The notes beneath the pieces were generated by a model, which was not told the origin of the DNA, ran no database searches, and was given only the letters and a program-made list of their open reading frames with translations. The translations under genes were made by a program, and so were the position numbers. Below, piece after piece: positions 44,639 through 55,387 of a stretch of 60,939 bases of DNA (position 1 is the first letter of the stretch; every line of letters starts with the position of its first letter). Source of the stretch: Alkalimonas collagenimarina (GTDB taxonomy: Bacteria; Pseudomonadota; Gammaproteobacteria; Enterobacterales; Alteromonadaceae); the NCBI RefSeq assembly GCF_030717845.1, contig NZ_JAUZVZ010000025.1, positions 1 through 60,939 of the forward strand, given 5' to 3'.

Positions 44639-45769
44639 TTACAGATCAAAGTCATCAAATTCATCGGTATCTACCTGATTGTCGATCTGGCCGACCAGAT
44701 AGGAACTAATCTCAGCTTCCTGCGGTGCGACCTGCACATTATCAGAGACCAGCCAGGCATTGATCCAAGGGATGGGGTTTTGTGTGGTTGAGTATATCGA
44801 TTTAAGACCAATCGCTTGCATACGGATATTGGTAATGTACTCGACGTACTGACACAAAATATCTTTGTTCAAGCCAATCATGGAGCCATCTTTGAATAAG
44901 TAGGCCGCCCAGGCTTTTTCCTGCTCAGCCGCTTTTTGGAAAATAGCAATGGCATCTTGCTGGCACTCTTTAGCGATTTCACCCATTTCAGGGTCATCTT
45001 CACCGGCTGCTAAAATATTCAGCATATGTTGAGTACCGGTCAGGTGCAGTGCTTCATCCCGGGCAATAAGACGAATAATCTTTGCATTGCCTTCCATCAA
45101 CTCACGTTCAGCAAAAGCAAAGCTACAGGCAAAACTGACATAAAAACGGATCGCCTCAAGTACATTGACCGAGAGTAAGCACAGATAGAGCTTTTTCTTC
45201 AGGTCGCGCAAGCTGACACTTTTCGTTTCACCATTGACGGTATGGCTACCAGCGCCACATAAGTTGTACAAATTAAAGGAGTCAATCAGCTCATCATAGT
45301 AACGCGTTACATCATCCGCGCGTTCCATGATGTTCTCATTCAGCATAATATCATCGAACACCTTATGAGGCTCTGAGCTGATGTTGCGGACAATATGTGT
45401 ATAACTACGGCTGTGAATGGTTTCGCTAAAAGCCCAGGTTTCAATCCAGGTTTCCAGTTCAGGAATAGAAACCAATGGCAGCAAGGCTACATTTGGCGAG
45501 CGACCTTGTACCGAATCAAGTAAGGTTTGGTACTTCAGGTTGCTGATGAAAATATGTTTTTCGTGCTCCGGCAGGTTTTGATAGTCAATGCGATCTTTGC
45601 TGACATCAATCTCCTCCGGGCGCCAGAAAAAGGACAGCTGCTTTTCAATGAGCTTTTCAAAAATAGGATATTTTTGCTGATCGTAACGGGAAACATTGAC
45701 CGGATTACCAAAAAACATTGGCTCTTTCATTTGATCATTAATCGTACGATTAAAGGTGGTGTACGCCAT
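44639..45769 (-). CDS. nrdB: Ribonucleoside-diphosphate reductase class Ia, beta subunit
   Basis: Radical-generating R2 subunit, 376 residues as in E. coli. It houses the diiron centre and tyrosyl radical that start ribonucleotide reduction in NrdA. Iron ligands lie in [21 protein letters not shown] (which includes the radical Tyr), [15 protein letters not shown] and [17 protein letters not shown]. The C-terminal tail ([10 protein letters not shown]), needed to dock on NrdA, is present. It lies 62 bp after nrdA, with a stable hairpin in between, and before the ferredoxin gene. Confidence 0.97.
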   Translation of the reverse strand: MAYTTFNRTINDQMKEPMFFGNPVNVSRYDQQKYPIFEKLIEKQLSFFWRPEEIDVSKDRIDYQNLPEHEKHIFISNLKYQTLLDSVQGRSPNVALLPLVSIPELETWIETWAFSETIHSRSYTHIVRNISSEPHKVFDDIMLNENIMERADDVTRYYDELIDSFNLYNLCGAGSHTVNGETKSVSLRDLKKKLYLCLLSVNVLEAIRFYVSFACSFAFAERELMEGNAKIIRLIARDEALHLTGTQHMLNILAAGEDDPEMGEIAKECQQDAIAIFQKAAEQEKAWAAYLFKDGSMIGLNKDILCQYVEYITNIRMQAIGLKSIYSTTQNPIPWINAWLVSDNVQVAPQEAEISSYLVGQIDNQVDTDEFDDFDL

Positions 45770-45803
45770 GGCGTGTTTCTCTTCCTAAAAGCAATGGTTT
45801 TAA

Positions 45804-45823
45804 GCGGGCACTTTTGTACCCGC
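45804..45823 (-). terminator. Intercistronic hairpin nrdA-nrdB
   Basis: In the mRNA sense, GCGGGTAC-AAAA-GTGCCCGC forms an 8-bp stem (one wobble pair) with an A4 loop, 8 bp past the nrdA stop. No U-tract follows, so it is more likely an RNA-processing or stability element than a full terminator. Confidence 0.5.
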
Positions 45824-45831
45824 ATCATTCG

Positions 45832-48111
45832 TTATATTTTACAAGCACCGCCTGCACAATCGTCTTCTTCTTCCAGCATATCTTCTTGCATGTCAGAAGC
45901 GCCATCTCTGGTGTTGTGGTAGTACAAGGTTTTTATCCCTAGTTTGTAGGCAGACAATAAATCTTTCAGCAGCTGCTTCATGGGTACGCGGCCACCTTCA
46001 TAACGGTTCGGATCGTAATTGGTATTGGCTGATATCGTTTGATCAACAAACTTCTGCATGATGCCAACCAGCGCCAAGTAACCATCATTGTTTGGCATAT
46101 CCCACAACAGTTCATAACTGTCTTTTAAGCGGTCGTATTCAGGCACGACTTGTTTCAAAATACCGTCTTTACTGGCTTTGACACTGACATGGCCTCGTGG
46201 TGGCTCAATGCCGTTGGTTGCATTGGAAATTTGCGATGAGGTTTCTGATGGCATCAGCGCAGACAAGGTCGAGTTGCGTAACCCATGGGTCACCATATCC
46301 TGGCGAAGTGTATCCCAGTCCAGTTGCAACGCTTCGGTGCACACTTTATCCAAATCTTTCTTGTAGCTATCGGTTGGTAAAATGCCCTGCGAATAGGTGG
46401 TTTCATTAAACTTAGGGCATGGGCCGAATTCTTTGGCTAGTTGTACCGATGCTTTCAGCAAATAGTACTGAATGGCTTCAAAGGTACGATGCGTTAAACC
46501 ATTGGCTGAACCATCCGAGTAACGCACACCATTTTTAGCCAAATAATAGGCATAGTTGATCACGCCGACGCCTAAGGTGCGACGGCCCATGGTGGCATTG
46601 CGGGCAGCTGGAATAGGGTAATCCTGGTAATCGAGCAGGCTGTCCAGAGCGCGGACAATCAACTCAGACAGCTCATCCAGCTCATCAAGGCTCTCCAAAG
46701 CACCCAGGTTAAAGGCCGACAAGGTACAAAGTGCAATCTCGCCATTCTCATCATTGACGTGATTTAGTGGTTTGGTCGGCAATGCAATTTCTAAACACAG
46801 GTTGCTTTGGCGCACCGGTGCCAACTTCGGGTTGAATGGGCTATGGGTATTGCAATGATCGACGTTCTGTAAGTAAATACGGCCGGTACTGGCACGTTCT
46901 TGCATGAAGAGTGTGAAGAGCTCAATGGCTTTAATACGTTTTTTACGAATGCTATCGTCCGCTTCATACTGAACATACAGTCGCTCGAACACTTCTTGAT
47001 CTTCAAAGAATGCATCGTACAAACCCGGTACATCGGATGGGCTAAACAAAGTAATGTAATCGTCTTTGATTAAGCGCTGATACATCATCCGGTTAAACTG
47101 CACACCATAATCTAGATGACGGACCCGGTTTTCCTCGACACCGCGGTTGTTTTTCAAAACCAACAGCGATTCCACTTCCAAATGCCATAATGGGAAAAAT
47201 AAGGTGGCCGCGCCACCACGTACGCCGCCTTGTGAGCAGCTCTTTACTGCGGTCTGGAAATGCTTGTAAAACGGAATACAGCCCGTGTGAAAGGCTTCGC
47301 CATGGCGAATAGGGCTGCCCAATGCACGAATTCGACCGGCATTAATGCCGATGCCGGCGCGCTGACTGACGTATTTCACAATAGCACTTGAGGTGGCATT
47401 AATGGAATCCAGGCTATCGCCACATTCAATCAAGACACAGGAGCTAAACTGTCGGGTTGGGGTGCGAACACCGGCCATAATAGGCGTTGGTAACGACAGC
47501 TTGAACAGTGAAATAGCATCGTAGAAGCGGCGTACATAGCCAAGGCGTGTTTCTTTTGGATAATTAGCAAATAAACAAGCCGATACCAGCATATAAAGAA
47601 ACTGCGCACTTTCGAAAATTTTACCGGTCACCCGGTTTTGCACCAAATACTTACCTTCCAGTTGCTTGACTGCAGCGTAGCTAAAATTCAAGTCACGGCC
47701 ATGATCAATAAAACTGTCCAGCTGCTCTAGTTCGCTCTTGCTGTAATCTTGCAATAAATGAGCATCGTAGCGGTTGTGCTCCACCATACTAACGACATGA
47801 TCATACAGTGCGGGGGGCTCAAATTGACCAAACGCTTTTTTGCGCAAATGAAACACAGCCAGACGAGCAGCCAGATACTGGTAATCAGGCGTGTTTTTAG
47901 CAATCAGATCGGCAGCAGCTTTGATGATGGTTTCATGAATATCTGCGGTTTTAATACCATCGTAAAATTGAATGTGTGATTTTAGCTCTACCTGAGACAC
48001 AGAAACACTCTGTAAACCCTCAGCTGCCCAAGCAATGACTCGATGGATTTTATCGAGATCTAATGGTTCACGGTTACCATCACGTTTCGTTACATACAAT
48101 GTATCAGTCAT
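45832..48111 (-). CDS. nrdA: Ribonucleoside-diphosphate reductase class Ia, alpha subunit
   Basis: Catalytic R1 subunit, 759 residues (E. coli 761), making deoxyribonucleotides for DNA synthesis. An N-terminal ATP-cone (about 1-95, VTKRDGNREPLDLDKIHRVI) binds allosteric ATP or dATP. Active-site cysteines appear in FSSCVLIECGDSLDS and SNLCLEIALPT, and the redox-shuttling pair is Cys752 and Cys757 in DDCAGGACKI at the C-terminus. YYHNTRDGASD holds the radical-transfer Tyr pair. It is first in the nrdAB-ferredoxin operon; NrdR-like boxes lie upstream. Confidence 0.97.
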   Translation of the reverse strand: MTDTLYVTKRDGNREPLDLDKIHRVIAWAAEGLQSVSVSQVELKSHIQFYDGIKTADIHETIIKAAADLIAKNTPDYQYLAARLAVFHLRKKAFGQFEPPALYDHVVSMVEHNRYDAHLLQDYSKSELEQLDSFIDHGRDLNFSYAAVKQLEGKYLVQNRVTGKIFESAQFLYMLVSACLFANYPKETRLGYVRRFYDAISLFKLSLPTPIMAGVRTPTRQFSSCVLIECGDSLDSINATSSAIVKYVSQRAGIGINAGRIRALGSPIRHGEAFHTGCIPFYKHFQTAVKSCSQGGVRGGAATLFFPLWHLEVESLLVLKNNRGVEENRVRHLDYGVQFNRMMYQRLIKDDYITLFSPSDVPGLYDAFFEDQEVFERLYVQYEADDSIRKKRIKAIELFTLFMQERASTGRIYLQNVDHCNTHSPFNPKLAPVRQSNLCLEIALPTKPLNHVNDENGEIALCTLSAFNLGALESLDELDELSELIVRALDSLLDYQDYPIPAARNATMGRRTLGVGVINYAYYLAKNGVRYSDGSANGLTHRTFEAIQYYLLKASVQLAKEFGPCPKFNETTYSQGILPTDSYKKDLDKVCTEALQLDWDTLRQDMVTHGLRNSTLSALMPSETSSQISNATNGIEPPRGHVSVKASKDGILKQVVPEYDRLKDSYELLWDMPNNDGYLALVGIMQKFVDQTISANTNYDPNRYEGGRVPMKQLLKDLLSAYKLGIKTLYYHNTRDGASDMQEDMLEEEDDCAGGACKI

Positions 48112-48204
48112 GCTGTTCTACCCATCTGTTGCATTCCATTTCAAACTCGCATGCCGCTTGGTGTAATTGGTGGTTATTTTTTGCACCCAAACTGATGCAT
48201 CAAT

Positions 48205-48249
48205 ACACAATATATAGGGGCGGCGACTAAACAGATCACAAGATAGTGT
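48205..48249 (-). promoter_or_regulatory. Tandem NrdR-like boxes upstream of nrdA
   Basis: Box 1 (48205-48220, ACACAATATATAGGGG) matches the NrdR consensus ACACTATATATAGTGT at 13 of 16 positions. A weaker TCACAAGATAGTGT lies at 48236-48249, with centres about 30 bp apart, roughly three helical turns. Paired boxes at nrd promoters are typical. Box 1 is convincing, box 2 less so. Confidence 0.6.
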
Positions 48250-48325
48250 GGATTCACTGTATTTGCAAGCGTTCAAAAACCTTAATTATGGTACAGGCTT
48301 TGCAACGGTTTTAGGGGAGTGTGCT

Positions 48326-48352
48326 GCCAGCCCAACTCTGCTTTGGGCTGGC
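48326..48352. terminator. Hairpin downstream of ubiG
   Basis: GCCAGCCCAA-N7-TTGGGCTGGC has a 10-bp perfect stem but no adjoining U-tract. It lies about 60 bp past the ubiG stop on the minus strand and may slow transcription or protect the 3' end. Confidence 0.5.
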
Positions 48353-48412
48353 TCGAAAGCAAGTATTTTTTGCCGAAATAAAACTTTTTTTTTCGTAGGA
48401 AAATAGCAATGA

Positions 48413-49141
48413 TTACGCTGGTTTTTTTGCCACCACAAAATAGTTCACATCCACTCCTTGCCCTACTTTAAATTCAGAAGTAAGTGGGTTGAAATGCAAA
48501 CCGCTGGCACCGCAGATAGTAAGGCCAGCATCCTCGGCCCAACGCATCAGTTGAGAAGGACGGATGAATTTAGCATAGTCATGGGTGCCTTTTGGTACCA
48601 GCTGCATGATGTACTCTGCGCCTAGTATGGCCATGGCATAGGCTTTCCAGTGCTTATTGATGGTGGAAAAGATAACGGTACCACCCGGCTGCACTAAATC
48701 GGCGCAGGCTGTGATGACAGAGGCAGGATCAGGCACATGTTCAAGCATCTCCATGCAGGTGACCAATTCAAACTGATCAGCATGGTTGGCAGCAAACTGC
48801 TCAGCGGTACTTTGTTGGTAATGTACAGCGACACCGGCCTCCATCGCATGCAAACGTGCGACCATCAATGCTTCATCAGCCATATCAATGCCAGTTACAT
48901 TGGCTCCGGCTCTGGCCATGCTTTCTGCCAAAATACCGCCACCACAGCCCACATCAACCACCGATTTGCCAAATAATCCGGCCATTTGATCATTGATGTA
49001 GCCTAACCGAGTTGGATTCAGTAGATGCAGTGGTTTAAATTCACCATCCGGATCCCACCAGCGTGATGCAATGTCATTAAATTTGGCAATTTCAGCAGGA
49101 TCCACGTTCGTTTGCAGTGGATCAGAGGGGGATAAGGCCAT
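48413..49141 (-). CDS. ubiG: Ubiquinone biosynthesis O-methyltransferase
   Basis: SAM-dependent enzyme doing both O-methylations of ubiquinone synthesis. The 242 residues are normal. The signature [23 protein letters not shown] at residues 18-40 is diagnostic for UbiG. The SAM-binding motif is [20 protein letters not shown] around residue 61, with [14 protein letters not shown] further on. It is divergent from gyrA, a conserved arrangement in gammaproteobacteria. Confidence 0.97.
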   Translation of the reverse strand: MALSPSDPLQTNVDPAEIAKFNDIASRWWDPDGEFKPLHLLNPTRLGYINDQMAGLFGKSVVDVGCGGGILAESMARAGANVTGIDMADEALMVARLHAMEAGVAVHYQQSTAEQFAANHADQFELVTCMEMLEHVPDPASVITACADLVQPGGTVIFSTINKHWKAYAMAILGAEYIMQLVPKGTHDYAKFIRPSQLMRWAEDAGLTICGASGLHFNPLTSEFKVGQGVDVNYFVVAKKPA

Positions 49142-49244
49142 GATATGCTCTCCAGAATGTTTCGGCTATTATAGGGTGAAGCACGTCCGCTGCAAGCAAC
49201 TCCACACAATCCGTTCACTTTTCAACCAACAGCACCGATCAGCC

Positions 49245-49273
49245 ATGGCAACTGTCATTTTCTGTGGTAGAAT
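49245..49273 (+). promoter_or_regulatory. Candidate gyrA promoter
   Basis: ATGGCA (49245-49250), a 17-bp spacer and TAGAAT (49268-49273) lie about 75 bp before the gyrA start. The -35 is imperfect. No other good pair was seen in the 205-bp divergent gap. Confidence 0.4.
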
Positions 49274-49346
49274 CCAGTGTTGTCCCGCCACTTACAATAT
49301 TGAAAAAAGCGGGTTATCTATTTGATTCAAGGGAAAAAACGCTAAT

Positions 49347-52031
49347 ATGACTGAGCTGGCCAAAGAAATAGTTCCCATCAATATTGAAGACGAACTGAAG
49401 AATTCGTATCTCGATTATGCCATGAGCGTTATTGTTGGACGGGCTTTGCCTGATGTCCGCGACGGATTAAAGCCTGTGCATCGCCGAGTCCTTTTTGCCA
49501 TGAAAGAACTGGGCAATGACTGGAATAAGCCGTACAAAAAATCGGCGCGTGTCGTCGGTGACGTGATCGGTAAATACCATCCTCATGGTGACAGTGCGGT
49601 TTACGACACCATTGTCCGGATGGCACAGTCTTTCTCCTTACGCTACATGCTGGTTGATGGTCAGGGTAACTTTGGCTCCATCGATGGCGACTCTGCCGCA
49701 GCCATGCGTTATACCGAAGTGCGGATGGCGCGTATCGCGCACGAGTTACTCGCTGATTTGGATAAAGAAACCGTCGACTTTGTGCCAAACTACGACGGCA
49801 CTGAACAAATTCCGGCTGTGCTTCCAACCAAGCTACCTAACTTATTAATCAATGGCTCATCCGGTATTGCTGTCGGGATGGCAACCAATATTCCGCCGCA
49901 CAACTTAACGGAAGTCATTGATGCCTGTCTGGCTCTGATCGACAACGAAGACATCACCATTCCTGAGTTGATGCAGTTGATGCCAGGCCCGGATTTCCCC
50001 ACGGCCGCTATTATTAATGGCCGCAAAGGTATTGAAGAAGCGTATCGGACGGGGCGTGGCAAAATTTACATTCGTGCCCGCACCGAAATAGAGACCGATG
50101 AAAAAACCGGTCGCGAAACCATTATCGTCAACGAGCTGCCTTATCAGGTTAATAAAGCCCGTTTGATTGAAAAAATTGCCGAGCTGGTCAAAGAAAAGCG
50201 TATTGAAGGCATTTCAGCACTGCGCGATGAGTCTGATAAAGACGGTATGCGGGTGGTGATTGAGCTGAAGCGTGGTGAATCCTCCGACGTGATGCTGAAC
50301 CATTTGTATACCAATACTCAGATGCAGACGGTGTTTGGTATCAACATGGTGGCATTGGATCAAGGCCAGCCGAAGATACTTGGCCTGAAAAAAATGCTCG
50401 AATGCTTCGTGTTGCACCGCCGCGAAGTAGTGACCCGCCGTACCGTTTACGATTTGCGTAAAGCGCGTGACCGTGCTCATATTTTGGAAGGTCTGGCCAT
50501 TGCACTGGCTAATATTGACGAAATTATTGAACTGATTAAAACGTCACCCAGCCCGGCTGATGCGAAAAAAGGTCTGACCGAACGCAGTTGGCAGCTAGGT
50601 AGTGTCAGTGCGATGTTAGAGCGGGCAGGGCAAGACGCCGCCCGGCCAGAGTGGTTGGAAGAACACTTTGGTATTCGGGATGGTCATTACTACCTGACTG
50701 AACAGCAAGCTCAAGCGATCCTTGATTTACGTCTGCACAAATTAACCGGCCTTGAACACGAAAAAATTCTGGCTGAATACAAAGATTTGTTGGAGCTTAT
50801 TGCCGAGTTGCTGCATATTCTGGGTAGTTCTGAGCGCTTGATGGAAGTCATTCGTGAAGAGTTGAATGCTGCCAGAGAACAATACGGTGATGTGCGCCGT
50901 ACTGAGATTCAGGACAACGAACTTGATATCAATATCGAAGACTTGATCACAGAAGAAGATGTGGTGGTCACGCTGTCACACCTTGGCTACGCCAAGTATC
51001 AACCACTGACCGATTATGAAGCTCAGCGTCGTGGTGGTAAAGGCAAAGCCGCTACCAAGGTGAAAGATGAAGACTTCGTCGATCAGCTGTTGGTAGCAAG
51101 TACTCATGACACGATTTTATGTTTCTCAGATCGGGGTCGTTTGTACTGGATGAAAGTGTATCAATTGCCTCAGGCCAGCCGAATTTCTCGTGGCAAGCCC
51201 ATCGTGAACCTGCTGCCGCTGGAGCAAAATGAACGAATTACCGCTATTTTACCAGTTCGTGAATACGAAGAAGGTAAGTTTGTCTTTATGGCCACGGCCA
51301 AAGGCGTGGTGAAAAAGACCGCCTTAACCGATTACTCTCGTCCACGCAGTAACGGCATTATTGCCGTGAATCTGAACGATGGTGATCAACTGATCGGCGT
51401 CGGTCTAACCGATGGCAGCAATGAAATCATGCTGTTCTCGGATGATGGCAAAGTGGTACGTTTCCCTGAAGAACAAGTTCGTGCGATGGGCCGCACCGCC
51501 ACTGGTGTACGCGGTATAAAGCTACGTGAAAATGGTAGCGTGGTGTCCTTGATCATCCCTAATGGAGAAGGCGCCATACTTACCGTGACGGAAAATGGTT
51601 ATGGTAAACGTACCAGCCTGACCGAGTATCCAGCGAAGAGCCGTGCGACACAGGGTGTGGTTTCCATTAAAGTATCCGAGCGCAATGGTTTGGTAGTCGG
51701 AGCCGTTCAAGTGAACGAGTCCGATGAAATCATGCTTATTTCCAACAAAGGAACCTTGGTACGTACCCGGGTTCAGGAAGTGTCTGAAGTAGGTCGGAAT
51801 ACCCAGGGCGTTATCTTGATCCGCACCATTGCTGATGAACTGGTTGTTGGCGTGCAACGGATTGATGAAATTACTGAAGAAGAGTTGTCTGAGCTAGCCG
51901 AAGGTGAGGAAGGTACTGAACCAAGTACTGAACAAGGTACCGAGCCGGCAGCAGCTACTGATGCAACCGAACAAGATGCCGACCAAGGCGACCAAACACC
52001 GGAACAACCAACCGAGGATGACCAAGTATAA
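49347..52031 (+). CDS. gyrA: DNA gyrase subunit A
   Basis: Breakage-rejoining subunit of gyrase, 894 residues, which with GyrB introduces negative supercoils. Numbering follows E. coli: active-site Tyr122 lies in [11 protein letters not shown], and the quinolone-resistance region has Ser83 and Asp87 ([12 protein letters not shown]), the sensitive residues. The C-terminal six-bladed beta-pinwheel starts near 535 and has the GyrA box QRRGGKGK. The tail of about 45 residues ([15 protein letters not shown] onward) is acidic, rich in Glu, Asp, Gln and Thr, and ends EDDQV. A strong terminator follows the stop. Confidence 0.98.
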   Translation: MTELAKEIVPINIEDELKNSYLDYAMSVIVGRALPDVRDGLKPVHRRVLFAMKELGNDWNKPYKKSARVVGDVIGKYHPHGDSAVYDTIVRMAQSFSLRYMLVDGQGNFGSIDGDSAAAMRYTEVRMARIAHELLADLDKETVDFVPNYDGTEQIPAVLPTKLPNLLINGSSGIAVGMATNIPPHNLTEVIDACLALIDNEDITIPELMQLMPGPDFPTAAIINGRKGIEEAYRTGRGKIYIRARTEIETDEKTGRETIIVNELPYQVNKARLIEKIAELVKEKRIEGISALRDESDKDGMRVVIELKRGESSDVMLNHLYTNTQMQTVFGINMVALDQGQPKILGLKKMLECFVLHRREVVTRRTVYDLRKARDRAHILEGLAIALANIDEIIELIKTSPSPADAKKGLTERSWQLGSVSAMLERAGQDAARPEWLEEHFGIRDGHYYLTEQQAQAILDLRLHKLTGLEHEKILAEYKDLLELIAELLHILGSSERLMEVIREELNAAREQYGDVRRTEIQDNELDINIEDLITEEDVVVTLSHLGYAKYQPLTDYEAQRRGGKGKAATKVKDEDFVDQLLVASTHDTILCFSDRGRLYWMKVYQLPQASRISRGKPIVNLLPLEQNERITAILPVREYEEGKFVFMATAKGVVKKTALTDYSRPRSNGIIAVNLNDGDQLIGVGLTDGSNEIMLFSDDGKVVRFPEEQVRAMGRTATGVRGIKLRENGSVVSLIIPNGEGAILTVTENGYGKRTSLTEYPAKSRATQGVVSIKVSERNGLVVGAVQVNESDEIMLISNKGTLVRTRVQEVSEVGRNTQGVILIRTIADELVVGVQRIDEITEEELSELAEGEEGTEPSTEQGTEPAAATDATEQDADQGDQTPEQPTEDDQV

Positions 52032-52040
52032 CACTCAACC

Positions 52041-52067
52041 AAAACGAGCGCACTGGCGCTCGTTTTT
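52041..52067 (+). terminator. Rho-independent terminator of gyrA
   Basis: ACGAGCGC-ACTG-GCGCTCGT is an 8-bp stem ending in TTTTT, 10 bp after the gyrA stop and 34 bp before serC. Confidence 0.92.
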
Positions 52068-52100
52068 ATTACTGTCTTTGAGTGTGGAGTAATACACAGC

Positions 52101-53183
52101 ATGACCACTTATAATTTTTGTGCCGGCCCAGCTATGCTTCCTGTGGACGTGATGAAACAGGCACAAGAGGAATTAATTAACTGGCAACAACACGGCTGCT
52201 CAGTGATGGAAGTTAGTCACCGTAGTCCGTCCTTTATGGCAGTCGCAGAAAAAGCGGAACAGGATCTCCGTGATTTATTGCAGATCCCGGCCAATTACAA
52301 AGTGCTGTTTATGCACGGCGGTGGTCGAGGCCAATTTTCTGCGGTTCCACTTAATTTGCTTAGCCCTACGGGTCAGGCTGATTATGTGATTTCAGGCTCC
52401 TGGTCGCAAGCTGCTGCAGAAGAAGCCGCGAAATTTGGCCGGGTTCAATCACTGGATATTCGCCAGAAACAAAGCGATGGTCTTCGTACGATTCAATCTC
52501 CCGCTGAGTGGTCGCTTTCCGCACAAGCCGATTACGTGCACTGCTGCCCGAATGAAACCGTAGATGGGATCGAGTTCGTTGGTTTACCGCACACAGAGAA
52601 GCCGATTATCGCCGATTTATCTTCGACGATTTTATCGCGTCCGATTCAAATCAGTGATTACGGTCTGATTTATGCTGGTGCACAAAAGAATATCGGCCCG
52701 TCAGGACTGACGCTGGTTATTGTACGCGACGATTTACTTAATACGGCTCACCGAACCATTCCTTGCATTCAGGATTACCGTCTGACTGCGCAGCATGACA
52801 GCATGTTTAATACGCCACCAACCTTTGCCTGGTATCTTGCAGGACTTGTCTTTGACTGGTTAAAACGTCAGGGAGGCGTGGCGACTATGGCAGAAAAAAA
52901 CCAGGCAAAAGCTGATTTACTGTATGGCTACCTGGATCAAAGCGATTTTTACCGCAATGATGTCGCGCCAGAGTTTCGTTCATGGATGAATGTGCCATTT
53001 TTTCTGGCTGATGATGGCCTGAACAGCCGTTTTGTTGAGCAGGCAGAAGCCAATGGCTTATTGGCTTTAAAAGGGCACCGCTCTGTTGGAGGTATGCGAG
53101 CAAGCATATACAACGCCATGCCGATTGAAGGGGTGCAAGCCTTAATCTCCTTTATGCAACAGTTTGAGCGGAGTCATGGATGA
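52101..53183 (+). CDS. serC: Phosphoserine aminotransferase
   Basis: PLP enzyme converting 3-phosphohydroxypyruvate to phosphoserine in serine synthesis; it also acts in pyridoxal phosphate synthesis. The 360 residues match the family (E. coli 362). Motifs are [14 protein letters not shown] at the N-terminus, [17 protein letters not shown], the PLP lysine in [13 protein letters not shown] near residue 197, and [15 protein letters not shown] near the C-terminus. GGAG lies about 11 bp upstream of ATG. Its stop overlaps the aroA start (ATGGATGAA), the common serC-aroA operon. Confidence 0.97.
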   Translation: MTTYNFCAGPAMLPVDVMKQAQEELINWQQHGCSVMEVSHRSPSFMAVAEKAEQDLRDLLQIPANYKVLFMHGGGRGQFSAVPLNLLSPTGQADYVISGSWSQAAAEEAAKFGRVQSLDIRQKQSDGLRTIQSPAEWSLSAQADYVHCCPNETVDGIEFVGLPHTEKPIIADLSSTILSRPIQISDYGLIYAGAQKNIGPSGLTLVIVRDDLLNTAHRTIPCIQDYRLTAQHDSMFNTPPTFAWYLAGLVFDWLKRQGGVATMAEKNQAKADLLYGYLDQSDFYRNDVAPEFRSWMNVPFFLADDGLNSRFVEQAEANGLLALKGHRSVGGMRASIYNAMPIEGVQALISFMQQFERSHG

Positions 53184-54460
53184 AAACCTTAACGTTACAA
53201 CCTATTTCTCACGTATCTGGTACCGTGCACTTGCCTGGCTCTAAAAGTATTTCTAATCGCGTGTTGCTCCTGGCTGCGCTGGCAAAAGGGACTACCACTA
53301 TTCGCAACCTGCTGGATAGCGATGATATCCGCCACATGTTGACGGCTTTATCGCAACTAGGCGTTTCTTACCAGTTGAATGCCGACAAAACAGAATGCAC
53401 GCTGCAAGGTTTAGCTGGTTTTTTTAGCAGTCAGCAACCACAGACTTTATTCCTTGGCAACGCTGGCACCGCTATGCGGCCGTTAACTGCAGCGCTGGCT
53501 GCTTCCGATGTTACCGCTCACCTAACCGGTGAGCCGCGGATGTACGAGCGGCCCATCGGCCATCTGGTGGATGCGCTGCAGCAATGGCAAGCCGATATCG
53601 ACTACGAGTTGCAGGATGGCTTTCCACCATTGACGATTCGCGGTAAAGCACTGCAAGGTGGCTTGGCGCGGGTCAATGGCAGCATTTCCAGCCAGTTTCT
53701 CACCGCATTGCTGATGGTCGCACCTATGCTGGATGGCGATAGTGAGATTGAAATTATTGGTGACCTGGTATCAAAACCTTACATTGATATTACGCTGGCT
53801 CTGATAGCTCGATTTGGTGTACAGGTTGAAAATATCGATTACCAGCGCTTTAAAATTCGCGGTAAGCAATGCTATCAAAGCCCAGGTAGCATTTTGGTCG
53901 AAGGAGATGCGTCTTCAGCTTCGTATTTTTTGGCTGCTGCAGCCATCAGAGGCGGCACGATTAAAGTAACCGGTATAGGCAAGCATGCCGTGCAAGGCGA
54001 TATCCATTTTGCTGATGCGTTAGCCGAAATGGGAGCCGATGTGGAATGGGGCGATGATTATATTTCCGTAACACGTAACCAGCTGCATGGCATCGATAAA
54101 GACTTTAATGCGATTCCTGATGCTGCCATGACCATTGCCACCACGGCTTTATTTGCACAAGGGCCAACCTGCATTCGCAATGTGTACAATTGGCGGGTGA
54201 AAGAAACCGATCGTTTGGCAGCTATGGCTACCGAGTTGAAAAAAGTAGGTGCCGCGGTAGAGGAAGGGCATGACTATCTGCGGATTACTCCTCCCAGCCA
54301 ATTGCAACATGCCAGCATTGCTACCTATGATGACCATAGGATGGCGATGTGTTTTTCTTTGGTCGCACTCAGTGAGACCGCTGTGACTATTGAAGATCCA
54401 GATTGCACCGCCAAAACCTTTCCGAATTACTTCACTTTATTTCAATCGCTTTCAGATTGA
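53180..54460 (+). CDS. aroA: 3-phosphoshikimate 1-carboxyvinyltransferase (EPSP synthase)
   Basis: Adds enolpyruvyl from PEP to shikimate 3-phosphate, the sixth shikimate-pathway step. The 426 residues equal E. coli AroA (427). Substrate-binding motifs are [18 protein letters not shown] near residue 20, [17 protein letters not shown] around residue 93, [17 protein letters not shown] near residue 122 and [13 protein letters not shown] near residue 388. NAGTAMRP is the glyphosate-sensitive class I form. The ATG overlaps serC by 4 bp. Together with the class II DAHP synthase at 19858 it serves aromatic synthesis. Confidence 0.98.
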   Translation: MKTLTLQPISHVSGTVHLPGSKSISNRVLLLAALAKGTTTIRNLLDSDDIRHMLTALSQLGVSYQLNADKTECTLQGLAGFFSSQQPQTLFLGNAGTAMRPLTAALAASDVTAHLTGEPRMYERPIGHLVDALQQWQADIDYELQDGFPPLTIRGKALQGGLARVNGSISSQFLTALLMVAPMLDGDSEIEIIGDLVSKPYIDITLALIARFGVQVENIDYQRFKIRGKQCYQSPGSILVEGDASSASYFLAAAAIRGGTIKVTGIGKHAVQGDIHFADALAEMGADVEWGDDYISVTRNQLHGIDKDFNAIPDAAMTIATTALFAQGPTCIRNVYNWRVKETDRLAAMATELKKVGAAVEEGHDYLRITPPSQLQHASIATYDDHRMAMCFSLVALSETAVTIEDPDCTAKTFPNYFTLFQSLSD

Positions 54461-54602
54461 ATCAGCTCACTGGTTGTGGGGAGCAAAGGACCAAGCTCAT
54501 TTGGTCACTCCCCTAGACGATACAAAAACTTCACAGGTATTTTTGTACAAAACCCTGTATACTATGGCGCTGAAATTTATCTATTACGACCTGGAGGGTT
54601 GA

Positions 54603-55289
54603 ATGCCACATGAAGCTGCCGTCATTACGATTGATGGACCAAGCGGTTCTGGAAAGGGCACTTTAAGCAGACTCCTCGCCCAAAAACTAGGGTGGCATTT
54701 TTTGGATAGTGGCGCGATTTATCGCGTGTTGGCGTTGGCGACTATTCATCACCACATTGATCCAGAAGATGAAGATGCTGTACAGCCTTTGGCGGCTCAT
54801 CTTGATGTTCAGTTTAATACCGACGAGCAAGGCGAAGTGCGCATTATTCTGGAAGGTGAAAATGTTAGTTCTGCCATTCGGAGCGAAGAAGTCGGTATGA
54901 CAGCTTCTAAAGTAGCAGCATTACCCCGGGTTCGCGAGGCCTTGTTGCGTCGTCAGCGGGCCTTTCGGGATACTCCTGGCCTGGTTGCAGATGGCCGTGA
55001 CATGGGAACTGTGGTGTTTCCTCAGGCCAAAGTAAAAATATTTTTAACAGCAAGTGCAGAAGTTCGTGCTGAGAGACGCTATTTGCAGTTGAAAAACAAG
55101 GGTTTCGATGTTAAAATCGGCGACCTTTTGAGCGATATCAAAGCTAGAGATGAACGCGATACCAATCGAGCAGCGGCTCCACTGGTGGCAGCGGAAGATT
55201 CACTGATGCTGGATTCCTCTGAAAAAGACATTACTCAGGTGTTGGACGAAGTGTACCAGTACGCTAAAAGCAAACTGGATCTCGCTTAA
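54603..55289 (+). CDS. cmk: Cytidylate kinase
   Basis: Phosphorylates CMP and dCMP using ATP. The 228 residues match E. coli Cmk (227). P-loop [12 protein letters not shown] lies at about residues 13-24, followed by [14 protein letters not shown]. The CMP-binding insert contains [13 protein letters not shown] and the lid has [13 protein letters not shown] with the conserved Asp-Arg. GGAGG lies 6 bp before the ATG. The 142-bp gap after aroA is AT-rich with a TATACT-like hexamer at 54559-54564, so it may have its own promoter. It precedes rpsA, as in E. coli. Confidence 0.97.
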   Translation: MPHEAAVITIDGPSGSGKGTLSRLLAQKLGWHFLDSGAIYRVLALATIHHHIDPEDEDAVQPLAAHLDVQFNTDEQGEVRIILEGENVSSAIRSEEVGMTASKVAALPRVREALLRRQRAFRDTPGLVADGRDMGTVVFPQAKVKIFLTASAEVRAERRYLQLKNKGFDVKIGDLLSDIKARDERDTNRAAAPLVAAEDSLMLDSSEKDITQVLDEVYQYAKSKLDLA

Positions 55290-55387
55290 TATTTGGGTCA
55301 ATTCCTGTCTCATGGAAGAGATTGGACAAACTGGTAACCCCACTGCGCAGGATGTAATGTGGAGCAAATGAAACTGAAAACTAACCT
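55290..55387 (+). promoter_or_regulatory. rpsA translation-initiation leader with GGA-loop hairpins
   Basis: The rpsA leader has no Shine-Dalgarno before ATG 55388 (CTAACCT directly upstream). Two possible hairpins carry GGA in the loop: TCTC-ATGGAA-GAGA (55308-55321) and CCAC-N15-GTGG (55340-55362). This resembles the folded, SD-less leader of E. coli rpsA that S1 binds for autoregulation. Similarity is by eye. Confidence 0.5.

Larger units (their letters stand above)
48112..48412. other. Non-coding region between nrdA and ubiG
   Basis: This 301-bp gap is the leader of nrdA on one side and the 3' flank of ubiG on the other (both minus strand). It contains two NrdR-like boxes (48205-48249) and a hairpin (48326-48352). 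A T8-9 tract at about 48387 lies near the ubiG end. I see no small reading frame worth calling. Confidence 0.7.
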
